Source: JANOBD01 sp031411495 (GTDB taxonomy: Bacteria > Planctomycetota > Phycisphaerae > Tepidisphaerales > Tepidisphaeraceae). Taken from it: DNA of 64,000 bases. Below the pieces are notes generated by a model. The model searched no databases, was not told the origin of the DNA, and saw only the letters and a list, made by a program, of their open reading frames with translations. How positions within the stretch are numbered: the stretch's first letter is position 1; the number at the start of each line of letters is the position of its first letter. This document shows positions 14,616-23,725 of this stretch, in pieces. The translations under genes and the position numbers were made by a program. Location of the stretch: contig JANOBD010000019.1 of NCBI GenBank assembly GCA_031411495.1, positions 10,053 to 74,052 of the forward strand, in the 5' to 3' direction.

Positions 14616-17345
14616 ATGTCCGACACCGAAACAACCTCTCAACGCGCCGGCGGCCCTTCTATTCCTCAGAATGACACGCAGCGGGCGATCAACGATAGCG
14701 ACTTGTCGCCAGCGATGCGCCAATACGTCTCGTTTAAGCGCCAATATCCCGATTACATCCTCTTCTTTCGGATGGGCGACTTCTACGAAATGTTCTGGGA
14801 GGACGCCAAAACCTGCGGCCGCGTGCTCGGCCTCACCGTCACCAGCCGCGACAAGCACAGCGAATCGCCCGTGCCGATGGCGGGCGTGCCGTTCCATTCC
14901 GTCGAGGGCTATCTGCGCCGGATGATCCAGGCCGGCTACCGCGTCGCGCTCGCGGAGCAGATGGAAGATCCCAAAACCGCCAAGGGCGTCGTGAAGCGCG
15001 ATGTGACGCGCCTGATTACGCCCGGCACGCTGACCGACGAGCCGATGCTCGACGGCAAGACCGACAACTACCTCGCCGCGCTGTCGTTCCACGTCTCAAA
15101 GAAACAAGGCTACCGCGTCGGCCTCGCGTGGGTGGAACTTTCCACCGGCGGCATGTGGGCGATGAGCGGCGACGAAGCCGAAGTGCTCGAACAGATCGCG
15201 CGACTGCAAGCCGCCGAGGTGTTGATGCCCGAAGCGCGCGATGGCCTGACCCATCCACTCACCGCGAAGGTGAAGTCGCTCGGCATCAAGGCGGTCAGTC
15301 AGCGGCCGGGCTGGCAGCACACCGCTCACCACGCGATCGAACAGATCCGCAAGCAGTGGCAGGTCAAGAACACCGCCGGCTTCGGCTTCGACGATGATGA
15401 AGACCCGGCCGTCTTCTCGATCGGCGCGCTCCTCAGCTATCTCGAAGAAACCCAGAAGAGTTCGCTCGGCCACCTGCGCACGCCGCGTCGACACGACGCG
15501 AGCGCGCACATCGCCATCGATCCCGCAACGTACCGCTCACTGGAAATCGAACGCACGACCCGCGGCGGCGGCTACGAAGGCTCGCTCCTTTCTTCCATCG
15601 ACAAGACCCGCACCGGCATGGGCGCTCGACTCCTTCGCCAGTGGATTCGCTTCCCGCTCATCGATCGCGAGCACATCGAGTCCCGCCAACTGGCGATCGG
15701 CGCGCTGCTCGGCTCGCCCATGCAGCGATCGGCCATCATTGATGCACTCGACGATGTCTGCGACATCGAACGTATCCTCGCCCGCATCACGGTCGGGCGG
15801 GCGAGCCCGCGCGACCTCTGCGCGCTCGGCAAGTGCCTGGACTCGCTGCCGACACTGATCGACGAACTTTCGAAAGTGACCGCGAACGAACTGGTCTCTC
15901 CCGAACTCGTCAACCTTCGGCCGTTCCTCGTCGAACAGTCGAGCTTCCTGACCGGCTCGATCAAGTCCGATCCGCCTCATCACCTGCGCGAAGGCGGCGT
16001 CATCGCCGACGGCTTCGATGCCGAACTCGATCGGCTGCGCATCCTCACCGTCAACAGCCAGCAGTGGCTCGCGGAATACCAGGCGAAGCTGGTGGCCGAA
16101 TCGAACATCCCGAACGTCAAGGTGAGCTACAACAAGGTCTTCGGCTACTACATCGAGGTGACCGAGTCCCACAAGGACAAGGCCCCCGCCACCTGGACGC
16201 GTCGGCAGACCGTGAAGAACGCCGAGCGCTACATCACGCCGGAACTCAAGAAGTTCGAAGACGAAGCGCTCACCGCCCGCGAGCGGTCAATCGCGCTCGA
16301 ACAGCAGCTCTTCGAATCGATCCGGCAGAAGTTGCTGCCGCACCTCTCGACGTATCAGGAACTGGCCGCCAGCCTCGCGCGGCTCGACGTCATCACCTCC
16401 CTTGCACAGCTCGCGCAGGAGCAGCGCTACTGCAAACCCGCGATCGTCAACGAGCGCGTGATGCACATCGTCGACGGCCGACACCCCGTGCTCGAACAAC
16501 AGCTCGCGCCCGGCGGCGCGATGAGCACGACGACCTCTACCCAGTTCGTCTCCAACGACACGCACTTCGACGAAAAACAGACTGTCATGCTCATCACCGG
16601 CCCGAACATGGCCGGCAAAAGCACGTTTATCCGCCAGGTGGCGCTCATCACCCTGCTGGCGCACATCGGCAGCTACGTGCCGGCTAAATCCGCGACGATC
16701 GGCCTGACCGACCGGATCTTCTCCCGCATCGGCGCGAGCGATGAGATCCACGCCGGCCAGTCGACCTTCATGGTCGAGATGGTCGAGACGGCGAATATCC
16801 TCAACAACGCGACCAGCCGGAGCGTCGTCATCCTCGACGAGATCGGTCGCGGCACGAGCACGCTCGACGGGCTGAGCCTGGCGTGGGCGATCACCGAGCA
16901 CTTAGCCGCCAACGTCAAGTCGCGCACGCTCTTCGCGACGCACTACCACGAGCTCACCGAACTCGCCGAGCAACAGGAACTCGGCATCCGCAACTTCAAG
17001 GTGGCCGTCCGCGAGTGGGAGGACCAAGTGATTTTCCTCCACCGCATCGTGCAAGGCGGCACCGACCGCAGCTACGGCATCCATGTCGCCCGCCTCGCGG
17101 GTGTGCCCAAGGGCGTGCTCGACCGCGCGAAGAACCTGCTCGGCCAACTCGCCGTCCATCACGCCGGATCACACAAGCCGACCATCGCCCCGGCATCGAA
17201 AGCCAAACCGTCCAACCAGATGCAGCTCTTCGCCTACGAGCCGAGCGGACTGACGAAGGCGATCAGCGAGGTCGATCTCGATGCGCTTTCGCCGAGAGAG
17301 GCGCACGAGCTGATCCGCAAGTGGAAGAGCGAGTTCGGAAAATAA
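14616..17345 (+). CDS. mutS: DNA mismatch repair protein MutS
   Basis: A full-length 909-residue MutS1. The mismatch-binding Phe-x-Glu is in FFRMGDFYEMF (about 49-59). The connector, core and clamp domains follow, and the ATPase domain has Walker A GPNMAGKST near 661-669, then STFMVEM, the Walker B region VVILDEIGRGTSTLDG, and ATHYHEL. The C-terminus after 845 carries the dimerisation tail. It finds base mismatches and, with MutL, starts strand-directed repair. No mutL is nearby. A bidirectional hairpin separates it from the convergent ndk. Confidence 0.97.
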   Translation: MSDTETTSQRAGGPSIPQNDTQRAINDSDLSPAMRQYVSFKRQYPDYILFFRMGDFYEMFWEDAKTCGRVLGLTVTSRDKHSESPVPMAGVPFHSVEGYLRRMIQAGYRVALAEQMEDPKTAKGVVKRDVTRLITPGTLTDEPMLDGKTDNYLAALSFHVSKKQGYRVGLAWVELSTGGMWAMSGDEAEVLEQIARLQAAEVLMPEARDGLTHPLTAKVKSLGIKAVSQRPGWQHTAHHAIEQIRKQWQVKNTAGFGFDDDEDPAVFSIGALLSYLEETQKSSLGHLRTPRRHDASAHIAIDPATYRSLEIERTTRGGGYEGSLLSSIDKTRTGMGARLLRQWIRFPLIDREHIESRQLAIGALLGSPMQRSAIIDALDDVCDIERILARITVGRASPRDLCALGKCLDSLPTLIDELSKVTANELVSPELVNLRPFLVEQSSFLTGSIKSDPPHHLREGGVIADGFDAELDRLRILTVNSQQWLAEYQAKLVAESNIPNVKVSYNKVFGYYIEVTESHKDKAPATWTRRQTVKNAERYITPELKKFEDEALTARERSIALEQQLFESIRQKLLPHLSTYQELAASLARLDVITSLAQLAQEQRYCKPAIVNERVMHIVDGRHPVLEQQLAPGGAMSTTTSTQFVSNDTHFDEKQTVMLITGPNMAGKSTFIRQVALITLLAHIGSYVPAKSATIGLTDRIFSRIGASDEIHAGQSTFMVEMVETANILNNATSRSVVILDEIGRGTSTLDGLSLAWAITEHLAANVKSRTLFATHYHELTELAEQQELGIRNFKVAVREWEDQVIFLHRIVQGGTDRSYGIHVARLAGVPKGVLDRAKNLLGQLAVHHAGSHKPTIAPASKAKPSNQMQLFAYEPSGLTKAISEVDLDALSPREAHELIRKWKSEFGK

Positions 17346-17367
17346 TGTGACTAGTCGCTAGTGATTG

Positions 17368-17432
17368 GTGGCTAGTGAATAGTGGCTGGTCGGTATCCCC
17401 TAGCCGCAAGCCACTATTCACCAGCCACTTTT
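17368..17432. terminator. Long inverted repeat between convergent mutS and ndk
   Basis: Arms of 20 bases at 17368-17387 and 17409-17428 pair with a single mismatch (GTGGCTAGTGAATAGTGGCT against the complement of the right arm) and enclose 21 bases; TTTT follows on the plus strand. The position between two convergent stops suits a bidirectional terminator. The CTAGTG motif is itself repeated several times from 17350 on. Confidence 0.7.
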
Positions 17433-17438
17433 CGCGCA

Positions 17439-17855
17439 TCACTTCAGCTCATCGCCAAAAAAGATGCCGACTTCGCGCTTCGCGCTATCGACACTGTCTG
17501 ATCCGTGCACCAGGTTCTCGGTGAAGCTGTAAGCGTAGTCGCCGCGGATGGTGCCGGGGGCAGCTTCGGTGAACTTGGTCTTGCCGATGAGCGTGCGCAT
17601 CACCACGATCGCCTCATCGCCTTCAACCACCATCAGCACGACCGGCGAGGTCGTCATGAAGCTCACCAGGTCTTTGAAGAAGCCTTTGCCGGCATGCTCG
17701 GCGTAGTGCTTCTCGGCGGTGGCGACGGGGATCGTGGTTCGCTTCATCGCGACGATGTCGAGACCCTTGTTCTCGATCCGGCGGATGATCTCGCCGCAGA
17801 GCTTGCGCTTGACGGCATCGGGCTTAAGAATGATGAGCGTGCGTTCGACGGCCAT
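17439..17855 (-). CDS. ndk: Nucleoside diphosphate kinase
   Basis: Ndk moves the gamma-phosphate of ATP to other nucleoside diphosphates through a phosphohistidine. The 138-residue product has the usual length, opens with MAVERTLIILKPDAV, and carries the active-site loop NLVHGSDS with His117. The terminal signature FF.DEL is intact. ATG 17855 has GGGAGA upstream. All nucleotide-binding residues that I can recognise are present. It is a single gene flanked by hairpins on both sides. Confidence 0.97.
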   Translation of the reverse strand: MAVERTLIILKPDAVKRKLCGEIIRRIENKGLDIVAMKRTTIPVATAEKHYAEHAGKGFFKDLVSFMTTSPVVLMVVEGDEAIVVMRTLIGKTKFTEAAPGTIRGDYAYSFTENLVHGSDSVDSAKREVGIFFGDELK

Positions 17856-17933
17856 GGTTGGTTCTCCCTAAAGGTTAAAAATGGACCGGAATGATACAGA
17901 AATCCTCGGCATCCGCGAAATGCCGGAATGTGG

Positions 17934-18042
17934 CCCACGAAGACACACGAAAGGCACGAAGAAAGACGTTTAAGTGGGTCGGAATCACGCTCCTTCTCTC
18001 AGCCCTCCGTTCCCCTTCGTGCCCTTCGTGTGACTTCGTGGG
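17934..18042. repeat. Large inverted repeat with CACGAAG motifs between ndk and rsgA
   Basis: Two 28-base arms (17934-17961 and 18015-18042) match as inverted repeats at 26 of 28 positions and enclose 53 bases. Each arm is itself built from repeated CACGAAG units. It lies upstream of ndk and directly after the rsgA stop, so it could terminate rsgA transcripts. The composition resembles dispersed palindromic repeats found in many intergenic regions rather than a gene-specific site. Confidence 0.7.
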
Positions 18043-18050
18043 AAGCTCTC

Positions 18051-19115
18051 CTAGAACCGCAGCTTCGGGTGCTTCCGATTATTCATCGCGATCTTCTTCC
18101 ATCGCTCGCGCTCCTTTCGCTTGGCGTGGGCATCATTCTCGCGCTGCTGGTACGCCGCCTCTCGCTGGAGCTTGAGGTAACTGGCCCACCGTTCGCGATC
18201 GAGCGTTCCCTCCTCCAGTGCGCTGCGGACCGCGCAGCCCGGCTCCGTCCGGTGCTGGCAGTCGGTGAACCTGCAGCAGGTCACCAGTCGCTCGACATCT
18301 TCAAACGTCGCGGCCAGTCCGTCATCGACGTCGTAGAACTGCAGCTCGCGCATGCCCGGCGTGTCGATGATGATTCCGCCGCCGGGGAGCAGGAACAGCT
18401 TCCGCACCGTCGTCGTGTGCCGGCCCTTGTCTTTCACGCTGCCGACCTCGAACACCGCCTGTACCTCCGATCCGAGCAGCGCGTTGATGAGCGTGCTCTT
18501 GCCAGTGCCGCTGGAGCCGACGATCACCGCCGTCTGTCGCTCGCCGATCTGCTTCGCGACGTTCTCGATGCCGACGTGCTGGATCGCGCTGGTCTTCACG
18601 ATCCGCACGCCCGGCGCGACGCCTTCGACGTCGCTCACAAAATCCTCCACGTTCTCGTGGATATCACACTTGGTGAGCACGACGACCGGCCGCGCGCCGC
18701 CCTCCCACACCGCCGCGATATAGCGCTCGATGCGGCGGACGTTGAAGTCGCCGCCAAGCGCTGCGACGACGAGTGCGACATCGATGTTCGCCGCGATGAT
18801 CTGCCGCGCGCCCGTCTGCGGCGCGCTGCGCGAGAAACAGCTCCTACGCGGCAAGACGCGTGTGATCGTCGCGCGATCGTCTCTGGGCGCCTGTCGGACC
18901 AGCACCCAGTCGCCGACGCCGGGATAGCCGAGCTCGCCGGGCTCGTTGCGGAGTTTGCCCGCGAGGGAGGCCCAGGCTTCACCGCGATCGCCGGCGACCA
19001 GGTACAGCTCGCGTTGCTCCTCGATCACGCGGGCGGGAATCAAATCGATGGAAGAATCCGTGTGACGGTCTGGCCAGAACGAGTCGTTCCAGCCGAGGGT
19101 TTCGTTCGTAAACAA
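18051..19115 (-). CDS. rsgA: Small ribosomal subunit biogenesis GTPase RsgA
   Basis: RsgA is a circularly permuted GTPase that helps late 30S subunit maturation. The N-terminal OB fold starts right after LGWNDSFW; the permuted G domain shows G4 LTKCD, then G1 GSSGTGKST and G3 DTPGM; a zinc-binding stretch follows (CCRFTDCQHRTEPGC), and the tail is Lys/Arg-rich. I prefer TTG 19115, preceded by GGGGAG at 19122-19127, because family homology begins five residues later (354 residues). The frame stays open to ATG 19241, which would add 42 residues made mostly of an AARAA heptad repeat. Which start is used decides whether the tandem repeat is coding. Confidence 0.9.
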   Translation of the reverse strand: MFTNETLGWNDSFWPDRHTDSSIDLIPARVIEEQRELYLVAGDRGEAWASLAGKLRNEPGELGYPGVGDWVLVRQAPRDDRATITRVLPRRSCFSRSAPQTGARQIIAANIDVALVVAALGGDFNVRRIERYIAAVWEGGARPVVVLTKCDIHENVEDFVSDVEGVAPGVRIVKTSAIQHVGIENVAKQIGERQTAVIVGSSGTGKSTLINALLGSEVQAVFEVGSVKDKGRHTTTVRKLFLLPGGGIIIDTPGMRELQFYDVDDGLAATFEDVERLVTCCRFTDCQHRTEPGCAVRSALEEGTLDRERWASYLKLQREAAYQQRENDAHAKRKERERWKKIAMNNRKHPKLRF

Positions 19116-19128
19116 AGCTGAACTCCCC

Positions 19129-19184
19129 GCGGCGCGTGCCGCGATGACGGCGGCGCGTGCCGCCATTGCGGCGGCGCGTGCCGC
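19129..19184. repeat. Three tandem palindromic units GCGGCGCGTGCCGC, period 21
   Basis: Identical 14-base units stand at 19129-19142, 19150-19163 and 19171-19184. Each is a small hairpin (GCGGC...GCCGC) and the spacing is exactly 21 bases, i.e. seven codons. If rsgA starts upstream they encode repeated AARAA; if it starts at 19115 they are a leader of stacked hairpins just before its ribosome binding site. Confidence 0.8.
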
Positions 19185-19310
19185 GAATTTCGCGAGAAAC
19201 TCGCGAGAAACAGGTCTTCGTAACCAGAAAAAGATCGACAAACACGCCGGCTCAGAAGAGCGGAGCAGCCCGAGGTCAGAAGTCAGGGATCAGACGTCAG
19301 ACACTGCAGA

Positions 19311-19358
19311 TCAGCAGCGCGCAGCGGAGGAGGCGAAGTTGGTGTGAAGGACAGTCAT
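19311..19358 (-). CDS. Possible 15-residue leader peptide upstream of rsgA
   Basis: A short frame from ATG 19358 reads MTVLHTNFASSAARC and ends with TGA. It is preceded at normal distance by AAAGGAGG, one of the best ribosome binding sites in the window, in a region without a long gene. It lies about 70 to 195 bases upstream of rsgA on the same strand, depending on the rsgA start. A leader or regulatory peptide is inferred from the ribosome binding site alone. Confidence 0.4.
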   Translation of the reverse strand: MTVLHTNFASSAARC

Positions 19359-19568
19359 GTCGTCGCCTCCTTTCAAAGGGTGAGTGGCGAGATGCTACCG
19401 CGGCGGGCGGCCGCGTCAATCGAAACCCGATTTTCTTCGCTCGTCCAACGCTTGACTCGATAGCCAACCGATGCCTGATGACCCCTTCCCTTTACCCGTC
19501 GGCTCCCGGGGTCCCGCACCACAATTCGCGTAACCCGTTGTGATGCCAACACGTTCGCGCTGCGCGAG

Positions 19569-19620
19569 AAGCTGGGCACCCGAAAATGCTCCGAAATGGG
19601 TCATTGTGGGTAACCGCGGG
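19569..19620 (-). repeat. Dispersed 52-nt repeat, copy B (short peptide frame MTHFGAFSGAQL)
   Basis: The partner of the copy at 896-947, in opposite orientation. On the minus strand ATG 19604 opens the same 12 codons, which end at 19569 where identity stops; the frame runs on to about 19373 with unrelated sequence. Sixteen bases upstream of the ATG are also conserved (13 of 16). Confidence 0.6.
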
Positions 19621-19847
19621 TAAGGCGATTCGCCCGCGGACGCGCCGCCCTATTCACATTCCAATGAGCGCTTCCAACACCCTTCCGCGCTGCGCGAAGA
19701 CGCGTTTTGGCGCAGCGCACGGCCCGAAATCAATCTCGATAAAGGGTTATCGCGTCACAACTTGAAAGCCGACCGAGCGGCCTTGGAATTTGAGGGCCGA
19801 CCGTTCACGAGCTTCGGCGGCACGGCCGGTATACTCCCCGCCGAACT

Positions 19848-20852
19848 ATGGCGGAAAAGATCACAATCCTCGGCGACGGCGCGATGGGCACCGTCTGTTC
19901 CATCCTCTTCGAAGCGGGCGGCCACTCCATCACCATGTGGGGTGCGTTCGAAGACTCCATCGAACGCCTCATGCAGAACCGCGAAAACACGCGCCTGCTC
20001 CCGGGCGCAAAGGTCCCCGACTCGGTCCGGCTTACTGCCAACGAGCGCGAGTGTTTCAACGGCTCGACGCTCGTCCTGAGTGCGATCCCGACGCAGTACC
20101 TGCGCAAGACCTGGACGCGCCTCGCCCCGCACCTGCCGGACGGCGTCCCGGTCATCAGCGTGAGCAAGGGCATCGAAACCGAGACGCTCGAGCGCCCCAG
20201 CGAGGTCGTGCGCGACGTGCTGGCGGAGTTCGAGAAGCACAACCCGATCGCGGTCGTCAGCGGGCCGAACATCGCCGCCGAGATCGCCAAGTATCAGCCC
20301 GGCAGCGCCGTCGTCGCGTGCGCGGACGATGCCATCGCCAAGCGCGTGCAGGCGGCGATGGCGACGCACTGGTTTAGGCTCTACACCAACAGCGACATGC
20401 TCGGCGTGGAGATCGCCGGCGCTTCGAAAAACGTCATCGCACTCGCCGCCGGCATGCTCGACGGCCTCCGCGCCGGCAACAACGCCAAGAGCGTCCTCGT
20501 CACCCGCGGCCTTGTGGAAATCTCCCGCCTAGGCGTGGCGATGGGCGCCGCGGCATCCACGTTCACCGGCCTCGCCGGGCTCGGCGACCTGATCACCACC
20601 TGTGTCTCGCCCGAAGGCCGCAACCGCAGCGTCGGCGAACAGATCGGCAAGGGGTACAAGCTCAGCGACATCCTCGCGACGATGCGCAGCGTCGCCGAAG
20701 GCGTGCCAACGACCAAGGCGATGCGCGCCCTCGCCGTGAAACACGATGTGGAAATGCCGATCACCGAACAGGTGTACCAGGTGCTCTTCAACGGCAAGGA
20801 TTGCCTGGCAGCGCTCAGCGACCTGATGACGCGGGAACTGAAGGCGGAGTGA
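19848..20852 (+). CDS. gpsA: Glycerol-3-phosphate dehydrogenase [NAD(P)+]
   Basis: GpsA makes sn-glycerol-3-phosphate from dihydroxyacetone phosphate for phospholipid synthesis. The 334-residue cytoplasmic enzyme has the Rossmann motif GDGAMGT at 9-15, VSKGIE near 108-113, SGPNIAAEI near 142-150, the catalytic lysine in GASKNVIALAAG near 196-207, and GLGDLITTC...GRNR near 246-262. The length is typical and all residues I can place are present. A small membrane protein gene starts five bases after its stop and may be cotranscribed. Confidence 0.96.
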   Translation: MAEKITILGDGAMGTVCSILFEAGGHSITMWGAFEDSIERLMQNRENTRLLPGAKVPDSVRLTANERECFNGSTLVLSAIPTQYLRKTWTRLAPHLPDGVPVISVSKGIETETLERPSEVVRDVLAEFEKHNPIAVVSGPNIAAEIAKYQPGSAVVACADDAIAKRVQAAMATHWFRLYTNSDMLGVEIAGASKNVIALAAGMLDGLRAGNNAKSVLVTRGLVEISRLGVAMGAAASTFTGLAGLGDLITTCVSPEGRNRSVGEQIGKGYKLSDILATMRSVAEGVPTTKAMRALAVKHDVEMPITEQVYQVLFNGKDCLAALSDLMTRELKAE

Positions 20853-20857
20853 AGCCG

Positions 20858-21298
20858 ATGGAATCGCCATCCAACACGCTGCAGTACGCGACGCCGGCAA
20901 CGAATCGAAGGATGCCGAGTTGGATGGTGATCGGCGCAGTCCTTTACCACATCGGTTGGCTTGTCGCGGCAATCGCGATAGCGATCTGGAGCAATCCGAA
21001 CGGATTTTCTGTAGCGGCCGTCGTCGCCTTTAGCGTCATCGCTATCGTAATGATGGTTGAGTGGCTCACACTTCAGTTCCGAATCAGTTGGTGCGCAGCT
21101 GCAAGCGCCGTCATGAGTGCTGTGCCGACCGTCCTGGTGCCATACAGCGTCATCGGTTTAACGTTGGTAACGCGAAGTCCGGGGACGTTAAGCGATTTCG
21201 AGCGCAATGCCATTCTTGCCGCAATCACGTTCCTCTTCGCCGGCGCGTATACAACAACCGTCCATTTCGTGTGGTGGAAGAAGTGCAGCCGACCCTGA
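20858..21298 (+). CDS. Hypothetical membrane protein downstream of gpsA
   Basis: A 146-residue protein starting MESPSNTLQYAT, with four likely membrane helices (about 22-45, 50-70, 74-103 and 118-138) and a short basic end WWKKCSRP. No conserved motif or family is recognised. ATG 20858 follows the gpsA stop by five bases; the longer frame starting inside gpsA is unlikely. The gene is lower in GC than its neighbours by eye. Convergent with the large glycosyltransferase gene, 12 bases apart. Confidence 0.6.
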   Translation: MESPSNTLQYATPATNRRMPSWMVIGAVLYHIGWLVAAIAIAIWSNPNGFSVAAVVAFSVIAIVMMVEWLTLQFRISWCAAASAVMSAVPTVLVPYSVIGLTLVTRSPGTLSDFERNAILAAITFLFAGAYTTTVHFVWWKKCSRP

Positions 21299-21310
21299 AC
21301 GGTTGCGAAT

Positions 21311-23725
21311 TCACTGCGCATCCGCCTGCGCCGCAGGTTTCGTCGTCGGCTCGGCCTTCTTTTCGAAGACTTCGACGATCTGCCACGCCGTCGTCGCGCG
21401 GGTAATGAACGGCGCGGCCATCGCCCTGCCGTTGCGGCCGACGGGCATCTTCGGCCGCTCGCTCGGTTCGAGCAGTTCATCCGGCGTCATCGGCATGATC
21501 GTGTCGTACACCGTGTCGCGGACCTTCGATTCGAAGACCGTTCCCTGACGCTTGGCGGACGAGGCGATGAACTTCTGGATGAACGCCTTTGCCGTGGGCT
21601 CGTTGAGCACGAGAAACACCTTTCGACCGGCCGCGAGCGCATCCGCCATGATCTTGTTTTCCGCGGCAAGCAGCGCGGGCTGATCCTTGTCGGCGTAGAC
21701 GCCGCGCATGAAGTTCAGCCGGCCGGGGTCGATCGGGTCGGGCTCTGACTCATCGGGCGTAGCGCGGAAGAGGAAGCGCCGCACGGTTTCCGGGTTGAAG
21801 CCATCCGCGGGGAACATCTCCCACTTGCTCAGCCACTGGAGATGATGAAGCCGATCGCCATCGGCAAATACGACTGCATCCGCCGGGATGATCTTGCGGG
21901 CGGCCTTGCCGAGTTGCGCGAGGTTTTTGTTCTCGATGGATTGCGCTTCGAGGTTGGCGCGCGGGATGATGCGCTGGCCCCACTCGGTCCCGTTGACGGC
22001 ACGAAAACTCGCGACACCCGTCGCCACGAACACGGCCACGCCGACGGCGAGACGCGGAATCGGATGGGAAAGCTGGCCGGCAAAAAACGGACGCAGCGGC
22101 CGAAGATACGCGAGCAAAAGCGCGACGCCAGCGACGCCGATCGTAAGCGATGGCGCGGCGGTGGCCCACCAGAGCGCATCGCGTTGTGGCGACAGCTCGC
22201 GCGTGAAGTACGCCGCCGATCCGACGCCGATCACCACCAGCGCAAGCCCCGCGAGCGGCCAGAGGAAGGAGAATCGCTGCGAGTTGGAAGCGCTCGACGC
22301 TTCATTGATGAATCGTCCCAGCAGCCACGCCGCGGGAATGATCAGTGCGGGCAATTCGGTAAGGATGAATCGCGAATAGGCGACGCCCCATTGATCGGGC
22401 GCCCAGTAGTACGCGGTGTAGAGCAGCACGCTGGGCACGAACCATAGCGTGAGGATCGTGGCGACCATCGGCATCTTCCGGAACGTCGCGATCAGGCCAA
22501 TCAACCCGATCGGCGCGATGAAGAAAAGGCCCTGATCGTTCAGGACGCGGATCATCTTCTCCCAGTTGGCGAAGAAGTAATCGAGATCAAACCCGGTGGA
22601 TTCGTTCGTACCCGCGTAGCTCGTAAACGCGTGCATGGCGACCATGTTGAAGATCGTCTGATAGAGCACGGGAACGAGCCACGCGAAGCCGATGAGGAGC
22701 AGTCGCCACAGTGAGCGCGGGTGGATGAACAGGCTTACCAGCGCGGCGGCCGAGACGAGCCCGATGAGTTCGATGAACGGCCGGCCGTTGTTCTCGGCGA
22801 GGGGCTTCATCCACGACTTGTCGAGGTTCACATATCCGCCGACGACTCTGCCAGTGATGTAGGCGAACAGGACGAACAGCGCCACGCCGCCGACCGTACT
22901 GAGTGAGCGGATCAGCCCGGGCCGGACCCAGACGGCGGCGAAGAGCATCGCGACCGCGAGTGGCAGCGCCTGCAATCCTTCGGTGTAGCGGACGAGATAG
23001 GCGTAGCCGAGGATGAAGGAGCAGAGCACGCCGCGCCAGAGCGAGCCGGTTTCGAGCCAGCGGACCATCGCGTAAAAGCCCCACGCGGTCAGACACGTGC
23101 CCAGCGCGTGGGAATTGGGGTTGATCGAGAGCGTGAGCATCACCTGGCTCAGGCCGAGCACGAGCATGGCCAGCAGGCCGACGTAGCCGCCGGCAATTCG
23201 TCTGACGAACGCGAAGACGCCGAGCGTCGCGAGCGCGGCGCTCACCGGCGAGATCAGGTGCGCCACGTCGTGCCCGTCCCAGCCGACGAGGTTCCAAAGC
23301 GGCTGGAGCCAGATGCAGAACGCGAAAAGGATCGGCAGGCCCAGCGGATACTTCGGGTAGTTCATGCCCGAGTCGGCGCGGATGTACATGCGGCCGACGA
23401 AGTCAAAATCGGTGGTCTGCGGCAGGCCGGAAGAAAGCGTCTCGGCGAACTGCCGGCCGCCGACGAAGTAACCGTTCTGATCCACGCCCGGATGGGCCGG
23501 CGCCCAGTAGCAGAGCAGCGCATAGAGGTAGAGCGAGGCGAGCGCGACGGCCAGCGCCCAGGTGAGGAGTCGCGCGCCGCGCGTCTCGGGATCGGCCGGC
23601 AATACCAGCCGGCGAAACGTCGGCAGCCACTTGCCGTGCTGCGGGTTGTCGTAGTCGATGGGCTGGGCGACGACCGGCGCCCCGAAAGGTCGGTCGGTCC
23701 GTTGGTCAGCGGCGGCAACGCTCAT
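21311..23725 (-). CDS. Large GT-C-type (family 39-like) membrane glycosyltransferase
   Basis: The 804-residue protein has an N-terminal cytoplasmic tail, a first membrane helix near 52-72, and a periplasmic loop holding the acidic GVDQNGYFVGG near 79-89, in the place where GT-C enzymes keep catalytic acidic residues. About eleven further helices run to about 590, then a soluble C-terminal domain ends in a PTTKPAAQ tail. GT-C enzymes move sugars from polyprenyl phosphate to protein or lipid on the outer face of the inner membrane. ATG 23725 has GGGAG upstream. Donor and acceptor cannot be told from sequence. Confidence 0.75.
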   Translation of the reverse strand: MSVAAADQRTDRPFGAPVVAQPIDYDNPQHGKWLPTFRRLVLPADPETRGARLLTWALAVALASLYLYALLCYWAPAHPGVDQNGYFVGGRQFAETLSSGLPQTTDFDFVGRMYIRADSGMNYPKYPLGLPILFAFCIWLQPLWNLVGWDGHDVAHLISPVSAALATLGVFAFVRRIAGGYVGLLAMLVLGLSQVMLTLSINPNSHALGTCLTAWGFYAMVRWLETGSLWRGVLCSFILGYAYLVRYTEGLQALPLAVAMLFAAVWVRPGLIRSLSTVGGVALFVLFAYITGRVVGGYVNLDKSWMKPLAENNGRPFIELIGLVSAAALVSLFIHPRSLWRLLLIGFAWLVPVLYQTIFNMVAMHAFTSYAGTNESTGFDLDYFFANWEKMIRVLNDQGLFFIAPIGLIGLIATFRKMPMVATILTLWFVPSVLLYTAYYWAPDQWGVAYSRFILTELPALIIPAAWLLGRFINEASSASNSQRFSFLWPLAGLALVVIGVGSAAYFTRELSPQRDALWWATAAPSLTIGVAGVALLLAYLRPLRPFFAGQLSHPIPRLAVGVAVFVATGVASFRAVNGTEWGQRIIPRANLEAQSIENKNLAQLGKAARKIIPADAVVFADGDRLHHLQWLSKWEMFPADGFNPETVRRFLFRATPDESEPDPIDPGRLNFMRGVYADKDQPALLAAENKIMADALAAGRKVFLVLNEPTAKAFIQKFIASSAKRQGTVFESKVRDTVYDTIMPMTPDELLEPSERPKMPVGRNGRAMAAPFITRATTAWQIVEVFEKKAEPTTKPAAQADAQ

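Larger units (their letters stand above)
19242..19847. other. 606-base intergenic region between rsgA and gpsA
   Basis: It holds a short GTCAGAAGTCAG-type direct-repeat tract near 19275-19305, the 15-codon frame at 19311-19358 and repeat copy B at 19569-19620. Open frames here are short and unlike any family I know. No convincing gpsA promoter was found by eye. Confidence 0.6.
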
